Part shown: positions 7,871 to 16,199 of the stretch, in pieces
How positions within the stretch are numbered: position 1 is the stretch's first letter
How the letters are laid out: every line of letters starts with the position of its first letter
The notes under the pieces: model-generated
The model's database searches: none
What the model saw: only the letters and a program-made list of their open reading frames with translations
What the model was told of the DNA's origin: nothing
Virus record (IMG/VR): IMGVR_UViG_3300008113_000888
Location: 1-44,359 of that record
Source of the DNA: a virus
Strand: one strand, 5' to 3'
Length of the DNA: 44,359 bases
Translations under genes and position numbers: made by a program

Positions 7871-9445
7871 ATGGCAAAAACTTTAAAGGAAATGATACGG
7901 GAGGAGTACATTAAGTGTGCGAAAGATCCCGTATATTTCTTTAAAAAATATTGTTACATCCAACACCCACACCGAGGTAAGATTTTATTCAACTTGTATC
8001 CGTTCCAAGAAGATTTAATGACCGATTTCAATGATAATCGGTTCAACGTAATCTTAAAGTCACGTCAGTTGGGTATCTCAACCCTATCAGCAGGATATTC
8101 GTTGTGGATGATGTTATTTCATGAGGATAAAAACATATTGGTAATTGCCACCAAACAAGAAGTAGCAAAAAACCTTGTAACAAAGGTTAGATTTATGCAT
8201 GATAGTTTACCAAGTTGGTTAAAGAGTGAAACTATCGAAGACAACAAACTTTCCTTACGATTACGAAATGGTTCTCAAATTAAAGCAACCTCTGCTGCAG
8301 GTGACGCTGGTCGTTCTGAAGCATTATCAATGTTAATCATTGACGAGGCTGCATTTATTCAAAATATCGAAGACATTTGGACATCGGCTCAATCAACTTT
8401 GTCTACAGGTGGTAAAGCTATTGTACTTTCAACACCAAATGGTGTTGGTAATTGGTTTCATAAAATTTGGTTAAAAGGTGAGGCTGGTGATAGTTGGAAT
8501 CCAATTAAACTTCACTGGACTGTTCACCCTGAACGAAATCAAAAGTGGAGAGATGACCAAACTAAACTACTTGGTGAAAAAGGAGCAGCACAAGAATGTG
8601 ATTGTGACTTTATCAGTTCAGGTTACACTGTAGTTGATTCATCAATCCTAACATGGTATCAAGAAACTTATATCAAAGATCCAGTTGAAAAACGTGGATT
8701 CGATAGTAACTATTGGGTTTGGGAATATCCAAACTATTCTCGTGACTATGTGGTTGTAGCTGACGTTGCTCGTGGAGATGGTCAAGATTACTCAGCATTC
8801 CATGTTATAGATGTGGAGACAGTAGAACAAGTTGCAGAATATAAAGGTAAGATTGAAACAAAACAATTTGGAGCGATGCTAACCTCTATTGCCGCTGAAT
8901 GGAACAATGCTATGTTGGTGATTGAAAACGCAAACATTGGTTGGGCTGTTATACAAGAAGTTATTGACCGAAATTATCAAAATCTTTATTATTCATATCG
9001 TGAAGTAGGGTACGTTGACGAAGATGTTCATCTACGAAAGGGATGGGACTTAAAGAAAAAAGAAGACATGGTTCCTGGGTTTTCGATGACATCAAGAACA
9101 CGACCATTAGTCATTTCTAAATTAGATACATACATGAGAGAGAAAGCTCCAATCATTCATTCTAAAAGATTGATTGATGAGTTGTTTGTATTCATTTGGA
9201 ATGGTTCACGGGCTGAAGCTCAACAAGGTTATAATGATGACTTGGTAATGTCATTTTCCACAGGACTATGGGTAAGAGATACCGCTCTTAAATTAAGACA
9301 ACAAGGTATTGATTTAACACGAACTGCGCTTACACATATTGGAAAAAGTGACGGTGGAGCTTACAACTCACGGCTTGGTAGTAAAAACCCATGGGTTGTT
9401 AAGGATGGTCGTGGTAACGACCTTGACATGACATGGATACTTTAA
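7871..9445 (+). CDS. terL: Large terminase subunit (T4 gp17-like)
   Basis: The 524-residue packaging motor has an N-terminal ATPase with a Walker A-like KSRQLGIST (63-71), Walker B MLIIDEAAF (154-162, catalytic Glu159) and the coupling motif LSTPNG (186-191). The C-terminal RNase H-fold nuclease shows VVVADVARGDG (catalytic Asp298), VIENAN with an acidic Glu near residue 357, and YNDDLVMS near the end for the third metal site. The length is slightly below that of T4 gp17 (610). It follows the spanin-like genes by 9 bases, and the small terminase subunit is not recognisable here. It cuts concatemeric DNA and pumps it into proheads through the portal. Confidence 0.95.
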   Translation: MAKTLKEMIREEYIKCAKDPVYFFKKYCYIQHPHRGKILFNLYPFQEDLMTDFNDNRFNVILKSRQLGISTLSAGYSLWMMLFHEDKNILVIATKQEVAKNLVTKVRFMHDSLPSWLKSETIEDNKLSLRLRNGSQIKATSAAGDAGRSEALSMLIIDEAAFIQNIEDIWTSAQSTLSTGGKAIVLSTPNGVGNWFHKIWLKGEAGDSWNPIKLHWTVHPERNQKWRDDQTKLLGEKGAAQECDCDFISSGYTVVDSSILTWYQETYIKDPVEKRGFDSNYWVWEYPNYSRDYVVVADVARGDGQDYSAFHVIDVETVEQVAEYKGKIETKQFGAMLTSIAAEWNNAMLVIENANIGWAVIQEVIDRNYQNLYYSYREVGYVDEDVHLRKGWDLKKKEDMVPGFSMTSRTRPLVISKLDTYMREKAPIIHSKRLIDELFVFIWNGSRAEAQQGYNDDLVMSFSTGLWVRDTALKLRQQGIDLTRTALTHIGKSDGGAYNSRLGSKNPWVVKDGRGNDLDMTWIL

Positions 9446-9471
9446 TTTGGTAGTTAAGTTTATTTTTTGTA

Positions 9472-9479
9472 TATTTATA
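9472..9479 (+). promoter_or_regulatory. TATTTATA motif flanked by an inverted repeat, putative late promoter
   Basis: TATTTATA lies 34 bases before the portal ATG. It overlaps the left arm of an 8-bp inverted repeat, TTTGTATA (9466-9473) and TATACAAA (9491-9498), which could be an operator or merely AT-rich chance. Confidence 0.55.
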
Positions 9480-9513
9480 ACTTGTAAGAGTATACAAATT
9501 AGAGAAACAACAT

Positions 9514-11367
9514 ATGGCAGATAATTCATTATATGGTAGACTGAAAAAATTATTCAATACCCAAGTGGTCGTTAGACGTATTGGGAAGGATAAAATTCAG
9601 ACTGTCGATACTCAAAGACTCCAATCTCAAGGTAATATGAGACAAAGCTCATATTACGACCGATTTGGAAGATTACACACGTCTCGAAGAAACTGGGAAA
9701 CGTACAATCAACAATTTAACTACTACTCCAATAAATTAGAGTTATATACTGACTACGAAGCTATGGATAAAGACTCCATTATCGCTTCAGTTCTCGATAT
9801 CTACTCCGATGAGTGTACATTAAAGAATGACATGGGTGATGTTTTAAGAATCAAATCGTCCGATGAGAATCTTAAAAAAGTATTACATAATTTATTTTAC
9901 GATGTTCTTAATATTGAATTTAACCTTTGGGCTTGGATTCGTGGTATGAACAAGTATGGTGATTATTATTTACATCTTGATATTGAACCTGAAGTTGGTA
10001 TTGTAAACGTATCACCAATGTCCACTTATGAGATAGAACGTGTTGAGGGTTTTAATCCCGAAAATCCGTATGAAGTTAAGTTTAAATTGAGTTCTATGTC
10101 AAATGCGCCAAACTCATATAACATCATGGGTAAAGCCAAAGAGGGTGTTGAGTTTGACTTCTACCAAGTAGCTCACTTCAGACTTATGGCCGATTCAAAC
10201 TTCTTACCATATGGTCGTTCTATGTTGGAGCCAGCTCGTAAGACTTGGAAGCAATTAACCCTGATGGAAGATGCTATGATGATTCATCGTATCATGAGAG
10301 CTCCTGAAAAAAGAATCTTTAAAATTGATGTTGGTAACATTCCACCAAGTGAAGTTGACCAACATATGAGGAATATCATCGACCAGATGAAAAAAGTTCC
10401 GTACATCGACCAACAAACTGGCGATTACAATCTAAAATTCAATATGCAGAATATGTTGGAGGATTATTATCTTCCAGTTAGAGGTGGTCAAAGTGGAACT
10501 GAAATTGATTCTTTAAGTGGAATGGAATTCGGTGGTATTGATGATATTGAATACTTGAAAAATAGAATGATGGCTGCTTTAAAAGTTCCTAAAGCATTCA
10601 TTGGATATGAAGAAGGTGTTGAAGGTAAAGCTACACTTGCTCAACAAGATATTCGTTTTGCTAGAACTGTTGAGAGAATTCAAAAGATTGCTCTTTCAGA
10701 ACTTACAAAAATTGCTATTGTACATTTGTACTCACAGGGGTATGAAGGTGCTGAACTTGTAAATTTTGAATTAGAGTTAACAACTCCATCAGTTATTTAC
10801 GAACAAGAAAAAGCTGCTCTATGGACTGAAAAAGTTTCATTGGTAAACTCTATGAAGGAGTTGAAAATGATATCTCAAGAATGGATGTATAAAAACATCT
10901 TTAATATGTCAGAGGATGAGTGGAAACTTGAACAAGCTAAAGTTATTAACGACTTAAAACTTGGATTTAGACAAGAACAAATCGTAAATGAAGGTAATGA
11001 TCCCGTTAAGACCGGTGAATCGTTTGGTACGCCACATGATTTGGCTGTTGTATCACAACAACCGGCTGAAGATGAGGGTGGTTCGCCTGACGGTGGTCAA
11101 GAAGGTGCTGGTAGACCTACTGAAGGTGGTACATATGGTACTGATGCTGCTAATATGGGTCGTGACCCATTGGGTAAAAAGACCGATGTCGGTGCTGATT
11201 CAGCATATCATTCATTTAGAAACTCACCAAACACATTGGAGTCATTGAAAAGGTCTATGAGTAAAGTCAAAACTAAAAAAATGATAATTGAATCTTTAAA
11301 AACCGATGAAGAATCGGAAGAGTTTGGTATGATGGACGAATCTAATTTGTTAGATGACACGATTTGA
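9514..11367 (+). CDS. Portal vertex protein (T4 gp20-like)
   Basis: The 617-residue product has the conserved T4-type portal core: YDRFGRLHTSRRNWETYNQQ near residue 50, DVLDIYSDECT-like helix near residue 92, SNFLPYGRSMLEPARKTWKQ near residue 228, and KVPKAFIGYEEGVEGKATLAQQDIRFARTVERIQ near residue 355. The acidic, Gly-rich C-terminal tail (about 500-580) is poorly conserved. It follows the terminase, as in T4-like phages, and forms the dodecameric ring at the packaging vertex. The start at 9514 has AGAG upstream. Confidence 0.93.
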   Translation: MADNSLYGRLKKLFNTQVVVRRIGKDKIQTVDTQRLQSQGNMRQSSYYDRFGRLHTSRRNWETYNQQFNYYSNKLELYTDYEAMDKDSIIASVLDIYSDECTLKNDMGDVLRIKSSDENLKKVLHNLFYDVLNIEFNLWAWIRGMNKYGDYYLHLDIEPEVGIVNVSPMSTYEIERVEGFNPENPYEVKFKLSSMSNAPNSYNIMGKAKEGVEFDFYQVAHFRLMADSNFLPYGRSMLEPARKTWKQLTLMEDAMMIHRIMRAPEKRIFKIDVGNIPPSEVDQHMRNIIDQMKKVPYIDQQTGDYNLKFNMQNMLEDYYLPVRGGQSGTEIDSLSGMEFGGIDDIEYLKNRMMAALKVPKAFIGYEEGVEGKATLAQQDIRFARTVERIQKIALSELTKIAIVHLYSQGYEGAELVNFELELTTPSVIYEQEKAALWTEKVSLVNSMKELKMISQEWMYKNIFNMSEDEWKLEQAKVINDLKLGFRQEQIVNEGNDPVKTGESFGTPHDLAVVSQQPAEDEGGSPDGGQEGAGRPTEGGTYGTDAANMGRDPLGKKTDVGADSAYHSFRNSPNTLESLKRSMSKVKTKKMIIESLKTDEESEEFGMMDESNLLDDTI

Positions 11368-11379
11368 GTATAAATCTAA

Positions 11380-11387
11380 TATTTATA
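11380..11387 (+). promoter_or_regulatory. TATTTATA motif, putative phage late promoter element
   Basis: TATTTATA lies 27 bases before the ATG at 11415 and 13 bases after the portal stop codon. Confidence 0.55.
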
Positions 11388-11414
11388 AAGTAGAAACAAA
11401 AGAGAAAGTTTAAG

Positions 11415-12263
11415 ATGACGAAACTTAAACATAGTAAATTTAAAAATACGGGTATTCTATTCGAATTACTCGTAAGACAAATCGCTTCAGACACTTTGGC
11501 GGGTAAAAATTCCCTTGCCCTTGAAATTATTAAAAAGCATTTCAAGAGAGGGAGTGAATTGAGTAAAGAATTGAAACTATATCAATCTTTAACAAAGGAA
11601 AACTTTGATTCTCAATATAAAGCTCAAGAATTTATGAACATCATTCTACAAGAACGAGGTTCATTGGTTGAAACGACATTGAAGAGACAAAAATATAATT
11701 TAATCAAGTCAATTAAAGAATCTTTTGTAATGGAAGATTTTTTTAAGTATCGTGTATCGAACTACAAACAATTGGCTTCTATATACAAGGTATTTGAGTA
11801 CACTCAATCAGTTTCTCCAAAAGAATTCGTAGAATGTAAAACGACAATTCTCGAAACCATTACTACAAAAGACGTAGAAATCATTTCAGAGTCAACCACA
11901 ACCAAAGAATATGCTCAACAACCTAAAGAGGTTCGTATGTTGGCTTATAAATTCTTGGTTGATTCATTTAATTCAAAATATACAACACTTTCAGAATCAC
12001 AAAAGAAGGTTCTTCGTAACTATATCAACAATGTGGACAACTCAAACAATTTGAGAAAGTTTGTATTGTCTGAAGTTAAAAGACTAAAGTCTGAATTTTC
12101 AAAAGTGAAGGTGACTGATAAAGTTGCAAGTATTAAAGTTAATGAGACTGTAAATTTAATTGATAATATATCAAATTCAAAAGTAATCAACGAAAATCAA
12201 ATTTTATCGTTGTTAAGATACCACGAATTGCTACAAGAATTAAGGAGAGTATCAAATGTCTAA
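11415..12263 (+). CDS. Conserved phage protein of the portal-protease interval
   Basis: The 282-residue protein is Lys-rich and helical, starting MTKLKHSKFKNTGILFELLVRQIASDTL. I recall this N-terminus (KxxKFKNTGILFELLVRQ) from conserved hypotheticals located between gp20 and gp21 in marine T4-like phages. No catalytic motif, signal peptide or membrane segment is visible. The last 8 bases overlap the next gene, whose ribosome binding site (AGGAGAG) lies within this coding sequence. The position suggests a role in prohead core assembly, but this is inference. Confidence 0.65.
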   Translation: MTKLKHSKFKNTGILFELLVRQIASDTLAGKNSLALEIIKKHFKRGSELSKELKLYQSLTKENFDSQYKAQEFMNIILQERGSLVETTLKRQKYNLIKSIKESFVMEDFFKYRVSNYKQLASIYKVFEYTQSVSPKEFVECKTTILETITTKDVEIISESTTTKEYAQQPKEVRMLAYKFLVDSFNSKYTTLSESQKKVLRNYINNVDNSNNLRKFVLSEVKRLKSEFSKVKVTDKVASIKVNETVNLIDNISNSKVINENQILSLLRYHELLQELRRVSNV

Positions 12264-12759
12264 ATTTTTATTAGAACAACTTGACTTAAAATTTAAGCAA
12301 TTCGAAGAAGAAGAGCTTGAGGAAGCAAATGTCACAGGTAATATGGATGGTGGCGCTGGACCACCACGGACGCCTAACGCATTTGCTAAATCACAAGATG
12401 AAGACGATTTAGACACCGACCACATCGAAGTTTTGGGTTACAAAAAATCCAAAAAAGAAAAAGCACATTTTGAGGCTGTATCTCGTATGGAAGACCAGTT
12501 GGAAAGTCTAATCGAGGCTACTTATAGAGCATATAAAAAAGACGAAACCCTTTCTGCTAAAAAGAAAGTGAATTTGGCTATCAAAGAAATCAATCGTAAG
12601 TTGTATGAGGTTGAACAATTGGTAAATCAGAATACAAAACTTAAAACTGAAATGGGATTGAGTCAAGGTCAGTATTGGGAATCTACAAAAATAAGATTTG
12701 GTAAAATTTCCGAAAGAATGTTGAAGATTTCCCGTAAGATTAAAGAATTGGGTGCTTAA
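12256..12759 (+). CDS. Conserved phage protein, possible prohead core component
   Basis: The 167-residue product has an acidic first third (FKQFEEEELEEANV, then Gly/Pro-rich spacer GGAGPPRTPNAF) and a basic helical second half (SRMEDQLESLIEATYRAYKKDE through ISRKIKELGA). A strong AGGAGAG precedes the ATG at 12256, which overlaps the upstream stop. It lies where T4-like phages carry small core proteins (gp67/gp68 region), but I cannot assign it to either by sequence. Confidence 0.6.
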   Translation: MSKFLLEQLDLKFKQFEEEELEEANVTGNMDGGAGPPRTPNAFAKSQDEDDLDTDHIEVLGYKKSKKEKAHFEAVSRMEDQLESLIEATYRAYKKDETLSAKKKVNLAIKEINRKLYEVEQLVNQNTKLKTEMGLSQGQYWESTKIRFGKISERMLKISRKIKELGA

Positions 12760-12760
12760 T

Positions 12761-12904
12761 ATGTCATGTGGATGTAACAAAAATACAAAATTAAAAGAAG
12801 CTCTCGAAGTCAATGACCTTGAGCAGATTCGTTATATAATCCGCAGAGAGATAGCAAGAATATTTTTTGATTTATATCGTAAAAGACAGGTTTGGGAGAA
12901 ATAA
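12761..12904 (+). CDS. Small Cys-containing conserved protein (47 aa)
   Basis: The ORF encodes 47 residues starting MSCGCNKNTKLKEALEVND and ending RKRQVWEK. It begins one base after the upstream stop, and its own TAA overlaps the ATG of the prohead protease (TAATG). The tight packing and the helical, Arg-rich core (LEQIRYIIRREIARIFFDLY) support a real gene. The position just before gp21 suggests a prohead core role. I know no precise function. Confidence 0.6.
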   Translation: MSCGCNKNTKLKEALEVNDLEQIRYIIRREIARIFFDLYRKRQVWEK

Positions 12905-13122
12905 TGAAGCAATTACTGATTGATGTTAGTTTATTTGAGATTACACCTCAAATGTTAAAAGAATCATACGATAAAAGTGGTAGATTCGTTGTCAGCGGTG
13001 TACTTCAAAGAGCTAATGCTAAATTCTTGAAAGAGAAATTGAAAAATACAAGGGTAGAGAAATCAGAGAGAACCGTGCATATGGTGAACTTGACCACCCT
13101 GAATCTTCAGTTGTTGAATTGA
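12904..13122 (+). CDS. Prohead maturation protease (gp21-like), N-terminal fragment before a frameshift
   Basis: The frame starts at ATG 12904 and gives MKQLLIDVSLFEITPQMLKE then SGRFVVSGVLQRANAK, the typical N-terminus of gp21-type S78/U9 proteases in T4-like phages. From base ~13021 this frame leaves the family and ends at 13122 with an unrelated tail. The homologous continuation is in another frame from base 13023. The expected NxNGRxYP segment, normally right after the RANAK-like stretch, is missing. So this is the 5' part of a broken gene, or the sequence carries a deletion error. Confidence 0.8.
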   Translation: MKQLLIDVSLFEITPQMLKESYDKSGRFVVSGVLQRANAKFLKEKLKNTRVEKSERTVHMVNLTTLNLQLLN

Positions 13123-13511
13123 AGAATACGTCACACATTATCCGTGAAGTTTGGTGGAATGGTGATGATGTAGTGGGTCAAGTTGAGATTTTAAATACAC
13201 CTGCTGGTAAAATTTTACAAGAATTGGTCAAGGCCGGTTGTACTGTTGGTATCTCATCACGAGGTATGGGTTCGGTAAAACAAATCAAAGAAGATGGTAC
13301 AGTTGCAGTTGAAAATGATTTCGAATTAATCTGTTGGGACTTTGTATCAAACCCATCAACCCAAGGTGCTTTCTTGAGACCCACAAATGAGGGTGTTATA
13401 AACGAAAGTGTTCAAAGAAAACAAACTAATTATACTAAAGCGAATACCATCATGAGAGATATCATTTGTGAAGTTGGTGGATATTGCGAATGTGATTTTG
13501 GAGTTAAATAA
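13023..13511 (+). CDS. Prohead maturation protease (gp21-like), C-terminal catalytic fragment
   Basis: The frame open from 13023 reads ILEREIEKYKGREIRENRAYGELDHPE, then SHIIREVWWNGDDVVG, TPAGKILQELVKAGCTVG and ISSRGMGSV. GELDHP supplies the catalytic His and GISSRG the catalytic Ser of the gp21 family. The enzyme cuts scaffold and capsid proteins at [I/L]-x-Glu sites during head maturation. The first start codon in this frame alone is TTG 13119, which would lose the catalytic His. Hence the fragment cannot work alone, and fusion to the upstream frame is required. A VINES site near the end may be self-cleaved. The next gene starts 1 base after the stop. Confidence 0.85.
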   Translation: MLEREIEKYKGREIRENRAYGELDHPESSVVELKNTSHIIREVWWNGDDVVGQVEILNTPAGKILQELVKAGCTVGISSRGMGSVKQIKEDGTVAVENDFELICWDFVSNPSTQGAFLRPTNEGVINESVQRKQTNYTKANTIMRDIICEVGGYCECDFGVK

Positions 13512-13512
13512 A

Positions 13513-14337
13513 ATGAATTTAAAGAAACTTATTACTGAATCTGCTTCGAAAGAAGCCATGGGCATTGCCGCTTTTACCGCAACTCGTGGTGATGCTGTTC
13601 AAAAATTTATAGATGATAATGGTATCGATGCATCTGCATTATACAAGTATGTAAAAAATGGTAAAATGCCCGAAAGAATGGCATTTGTGTCAGCTCTTGT
13701 TGGTAATCCTGGTAATAAAATGTTTAAAATGATTGTATCCAAATTTGGAACAAATGAAAGCATCCAAGAACAAGACCACGAAGTATCTATGTCACAAAAT
13801 TCATTAGACTCTATTATCAAATACGCTACTGAATTAAAACAAAAAATGGGTGAGATGGAAAAGGACATTCCTGCTTGGATTCAAGACCATATCACTAACG
13901 CTGAAAACTACATTTCACAAGCATCATCAAACTATCATGATTATGATGGTATTTCTGAATCCATAAACGAAGTAGATGGTATGCTCAACAAAAAAGTTTA
14001 TAAACTTTTGATGAAAGAGCTCGGTGATTTGAGAACGGGTGGTCCTAACCATCAGTTTGCAGTAATGCACGTTTTGATTGGCGCATTAAGAGATGCAAAC
14101 TTCCATTCAGACGCAAAGAAAGTACCTGCTTTATTCCCTAAAGCTGAATACGAAGGTGACCCGATGGGTAAAGAAGATACCATTGATATATACGAATACG
14201 ACCTTGGTCCAAAAATTGCTAATATGGCACAATGGGATGGTGGTGCTATTGCTGACGCAATTGCTTTTTATACTTCGATGACAATTGGTAGACCACTTGG
14301 TCAAAAAATTGAAAAACTTGTTGAATCTAAATCATAA
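13513..14337 (+). CDS. Modular capsid-directed protein
   Basis: The 274-residue product starts at ATG 13513 (MNLKKLITESASKEAMG), directly after the gp21 stop; an upstream in-frame codon at 13468 would lie inside gp21. The leader LKKLITE|S equals that of the gene at 3065. Modules: residues ~10-75 (AAFTATRGDAVQKFIDDNG..GNKMFKMIVSKFG), ~80-145 (DHEVSMSQNSLDSIIKYATEL..WIQDHITNAENYISQA, a module I recall from other T4-like head proteins), then after SINE|V a ~115-residue C-terminal domain (MLNKKVYKLLMKELGDLRTGG). It is likely packaged and cleaved by the neighbouring protease. Confidence 0.65.
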   Translation: MNLKKLITESASKEAMGIAAFTATRGDAVQKFIDDNGIDASALYKYVKNGKMPERMAFVSALVGNPGNKMFKMIVSKFGTNESIQEQDHEVSMSQNSLDSIIKYATELKQKMGEMEKDIPAWIQDHITNAENYISQASSNYHDYDGISESINEVDGMLNKKVYKLLMKELGDLRTGGPNHQFAVMHVLIGALRDANFHSDAKKVPALFPKAEYEGDPMGKEDTIDIYEYDLGPKIANMAQWDGGAIADAIAFYTSMTIGRPLGQKIEKLVESKS

Positions 14338-14354
14338 AACAAACGGATACTAAA

Positions 14355-15758
14355 ATGAAGAAATTAAAAGACCTTTTAAAAGAATCACAAGAACTTGATT
14401 ACCGCAGAATGAATGTGGGTGAAGAGGATGAAAAAGGAATGACCAAAGAAGAAAAACGTGCATTCGTTGAAGCCGTTGCTGCATACAAACAATTAGGTGA
14501 GATGATTTCACACAAAGGTAATCTTGGTGAGATTCACGATTCTATTAAAAATATTGTAGAAAACGCTAACAACATCACTTTAAAAGAAACCGGTGATTGG
14601 TTCGATAGAGTAACTGTTCAGAGACACATGAAGTCTATGAATGAGTCATTCAAAGTATTTTCAAATACAATTAAAGAGGTTTCTACTTTACAACAAAGAA
14701 TGGAATCTGCTTACGATGAGATTGGTGAAGTTCTTGGCAAATACTACGAAATCAAAGAAGGTAATGAGTTTGGTGCTGCAAGAGCTAAAGCAATTGCTGC
14801 TGGTGAAGATTCATTTGAAGTTGATGGTAAATCTTACAAAGTAACTGATGTAGATGATTCTGACAAAAAGAATGCTGAAGAGTTCACTAACGAATCAGTA
14901 AACGAAGAAGAAATCAAGTGGAACGCTGTTCAAAACGCAATCATCAACTTCTTAAAAGCCAATACTAAAATTTTGGATAAAAGAGTTCAAGCTAAAGATA
15001 CTGAAGGTGTTAAGGGTGGATTAAAATCTATCATTAGTGGTTTGACTAACGCACAAAGAAGTTTGAATTTAGAATCAGTAAACGAGGCTTCGTATACTGT
15101 AAAAGCTGAAAACCCATATCAATTTGTAAATGGCGCATATGCTGTTTTAAATGCATATTTGAGAGATGAAGAACTTGGACCAAAGGGTAAAAGAGAATTA
15201 CAAAGTATCCTAAAGTCATTAGACTATATGAGAAAGTATTTTTACTCTAACATGAACGAATCGGTAAACGAAGAAGAAATGGAAGAGGGTAATGAGTTCG
15301 GTGCTGCAAGAGCTAAAGCCATTGCTGCAGGTCAAGACACATTCCAAGTAGGTGATAAAACGTTTAAGGTTACTGATGTAGATGCTGAAGACAAAGAGAA
15401 TGCTGAAGACTTTGCTAATGAGTCTATGAAATTGACTTCACTTATAAAGTCTAAAAAATCAGTAAACGAGGGTGCTCATGGTATGGCAACTAAATTGGTT
15501 CAATCGGTAATCAATGGTCAGACATCTCGTGTTGAAGGTATTCCTTTATCAAAACCAATGGCTGAAGCATTTATGAATTGGTTGAGATTATCTACATATG
15601 GTCGTAACTACAAAGACTTACCATTCTATATGTTGCTTAGAGCTTCTTTCCACTGGGGATTGAATAGATACATCGACTCATCATTGAAAGCTGAATACGT
15701 CAAGTTGAGTAAACTTGTTGCTGATATTGAAAAGAAGAGAAAAGAAAAGAAGGCCTAA
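14355..15758 (+). CDS. Modular capsid-directed polyprotein with duplicated GNEFGAARAKA module
   Basis: The 467-residue product starts MKKLKDLLKESQ, a variant of the capsid leader. gp21-like sites include MNE|S (97), SVNE|E (184), SVNE|A (244), SVNE|E (306) and SVNE|G (372). The module EGNEFGAARAKAIAAG with VxDKxxKVTDVD and AEDFxNES occurs twice, at about 135-180 and 311-356 (period 176). Between and after are unrelated helical domains (185-241, 245-300, 372-467). The module is related to GNAFTGALFKARQEG in the gene at 3544. Cleavage at all sites would give five or six small proteins. No enzymatic motif is visible. Confidence 0.65.
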   Translation: MKKLKDLLKESQELDYRRMNVGEEDEKGMTKEEKRAFVEAVAAYKQLGEMISHKGNLGEIHDSIKNIVENANNITLKETGDWFDRVTVQRHMKSMNESFKVFSNTIKEVSTLQQRMESAYDEIGEVLGKYYEIKEGNEFGAARAKAIAAGEDSFEVDGKSYKVTDVDDSDKKNAEEFTNESVNEEEIKWNAVQNAIINFLKANTKILDKRVQAKDTEGVKGGLKSIISGLTNAQRSLNLESVNEASYTVKAENPYQFVNGAYAVLNAYLRDEELGPKGKRELQSILKSLDYMRKYFYSNMNESVNEEEMEEGNEFGAARAKAIAAGQDTFQVGDKTFKVTDVDAEDKENAEDFANESMKLTSLIKSKKSVNEGAHGMATKLVQSVINGQTSRVEGIPLSKPMAEAFMNWLRLSTYGRNYKDLPFYMLLRASFHWGLNRYIDSSLKAEYVKLSKLVADIEKKRKEKKA

Positions 15759-15760
15759 TT

Positions 15761-16120
15761 ATGAATCCATCTGATATATTACAACAATTGTCGGTGGACT
15801 TTTCAAAGCTGATTAAGAATAACTTATCAGACATTAAAAAGTTACCACCGAATCAACAAAAGGAAATTGGTAAGTTGATGTCGATGTTCAAAGATGGATT
15901 AGATGATTTATCGGAAGGAACATACGAATCAGTAAACGAAGCTAAGATTGCATTTGTAAATGATAAGTTAGTAGGCGATAGAATCCAAACATCAGGACTG
16001 TTACCACTATTAGGTGATAACAACGTATCATTAAATTCTAACAAAATTAAATTTACAAGAGAATTACAAGATACGTTACTAAAATTATATAAAAAGTATA
16101 GTTCATTAACTGTAAAATAA
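15761..16120 (+). CDS. Small capsid-directed protein
   Basis: The 119-residue product starts MNPSDILQQLSVDFSKLIKNN, 2 bases after the previous stop. It contains LSE|G (residue 52) and SVNE|A (60), the same cleavage signature as its neighbours. The second half (IAFVNDKLVGDRIQTSGLLP..RELQDTLLKLYKKY) would be released as a ~59-residue peptide. It is the last gene before the terminator at 16148. The function is unknown. Confidence 0.6.
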   Translation: MNPSDILQQLSVDFSKLIKNNLSDIKKLPPNQQKEIGKLMSMFKDGLDDLSEGTYESVNEAKIAFVNDKLVGDRIQTSGLLPLLGDNNVSLNSNKIKFTRELQDTLLKLYKKYSSLTVK

Positions 16121-16140
16121 TTTTATAAAAAACATTTTCA

Positions 16141-16148
16141 TATTTATA
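16141..16148 (+). promoter_or_regulatory. TATTTATA motif abutting a terminator hairpin
   Basis: TATTTATA ends on the first base of the 5' arm of the hairpin at 16148-16177. If it is a -10-like element, transcription would start near 16154-16156, within that arm, so own transcripts would escape the terminator. Confidence 0.55.
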
Positions 16149-16184
16149 TACACCTATCATTAACTTGGTAGGTGTATTTTTTTT
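16148..16184 (+). terminator. Rho-independent terminator before the bS21 gene
   Basis: ATACACCTA (16148-16156) pairs perfectly with TAGGTGTAT (16169-16177) across a 12-base loop, followed by an eight-T tract. It would end transcripts from the capsid-protein genes upstream. Confidence 0.85.
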
Positions 16185-16199
16185 AATCAAATAAATTTT

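Noticed and set aside
13023-13060. Programmed -1 frameshift as the normal way to express the prohead protease
   Set aside because: No canonical X XXY YYZ heptamer lies at the frame change, and a slip would not restore the missing NGRxYP segment. A deletion explains both facts better.
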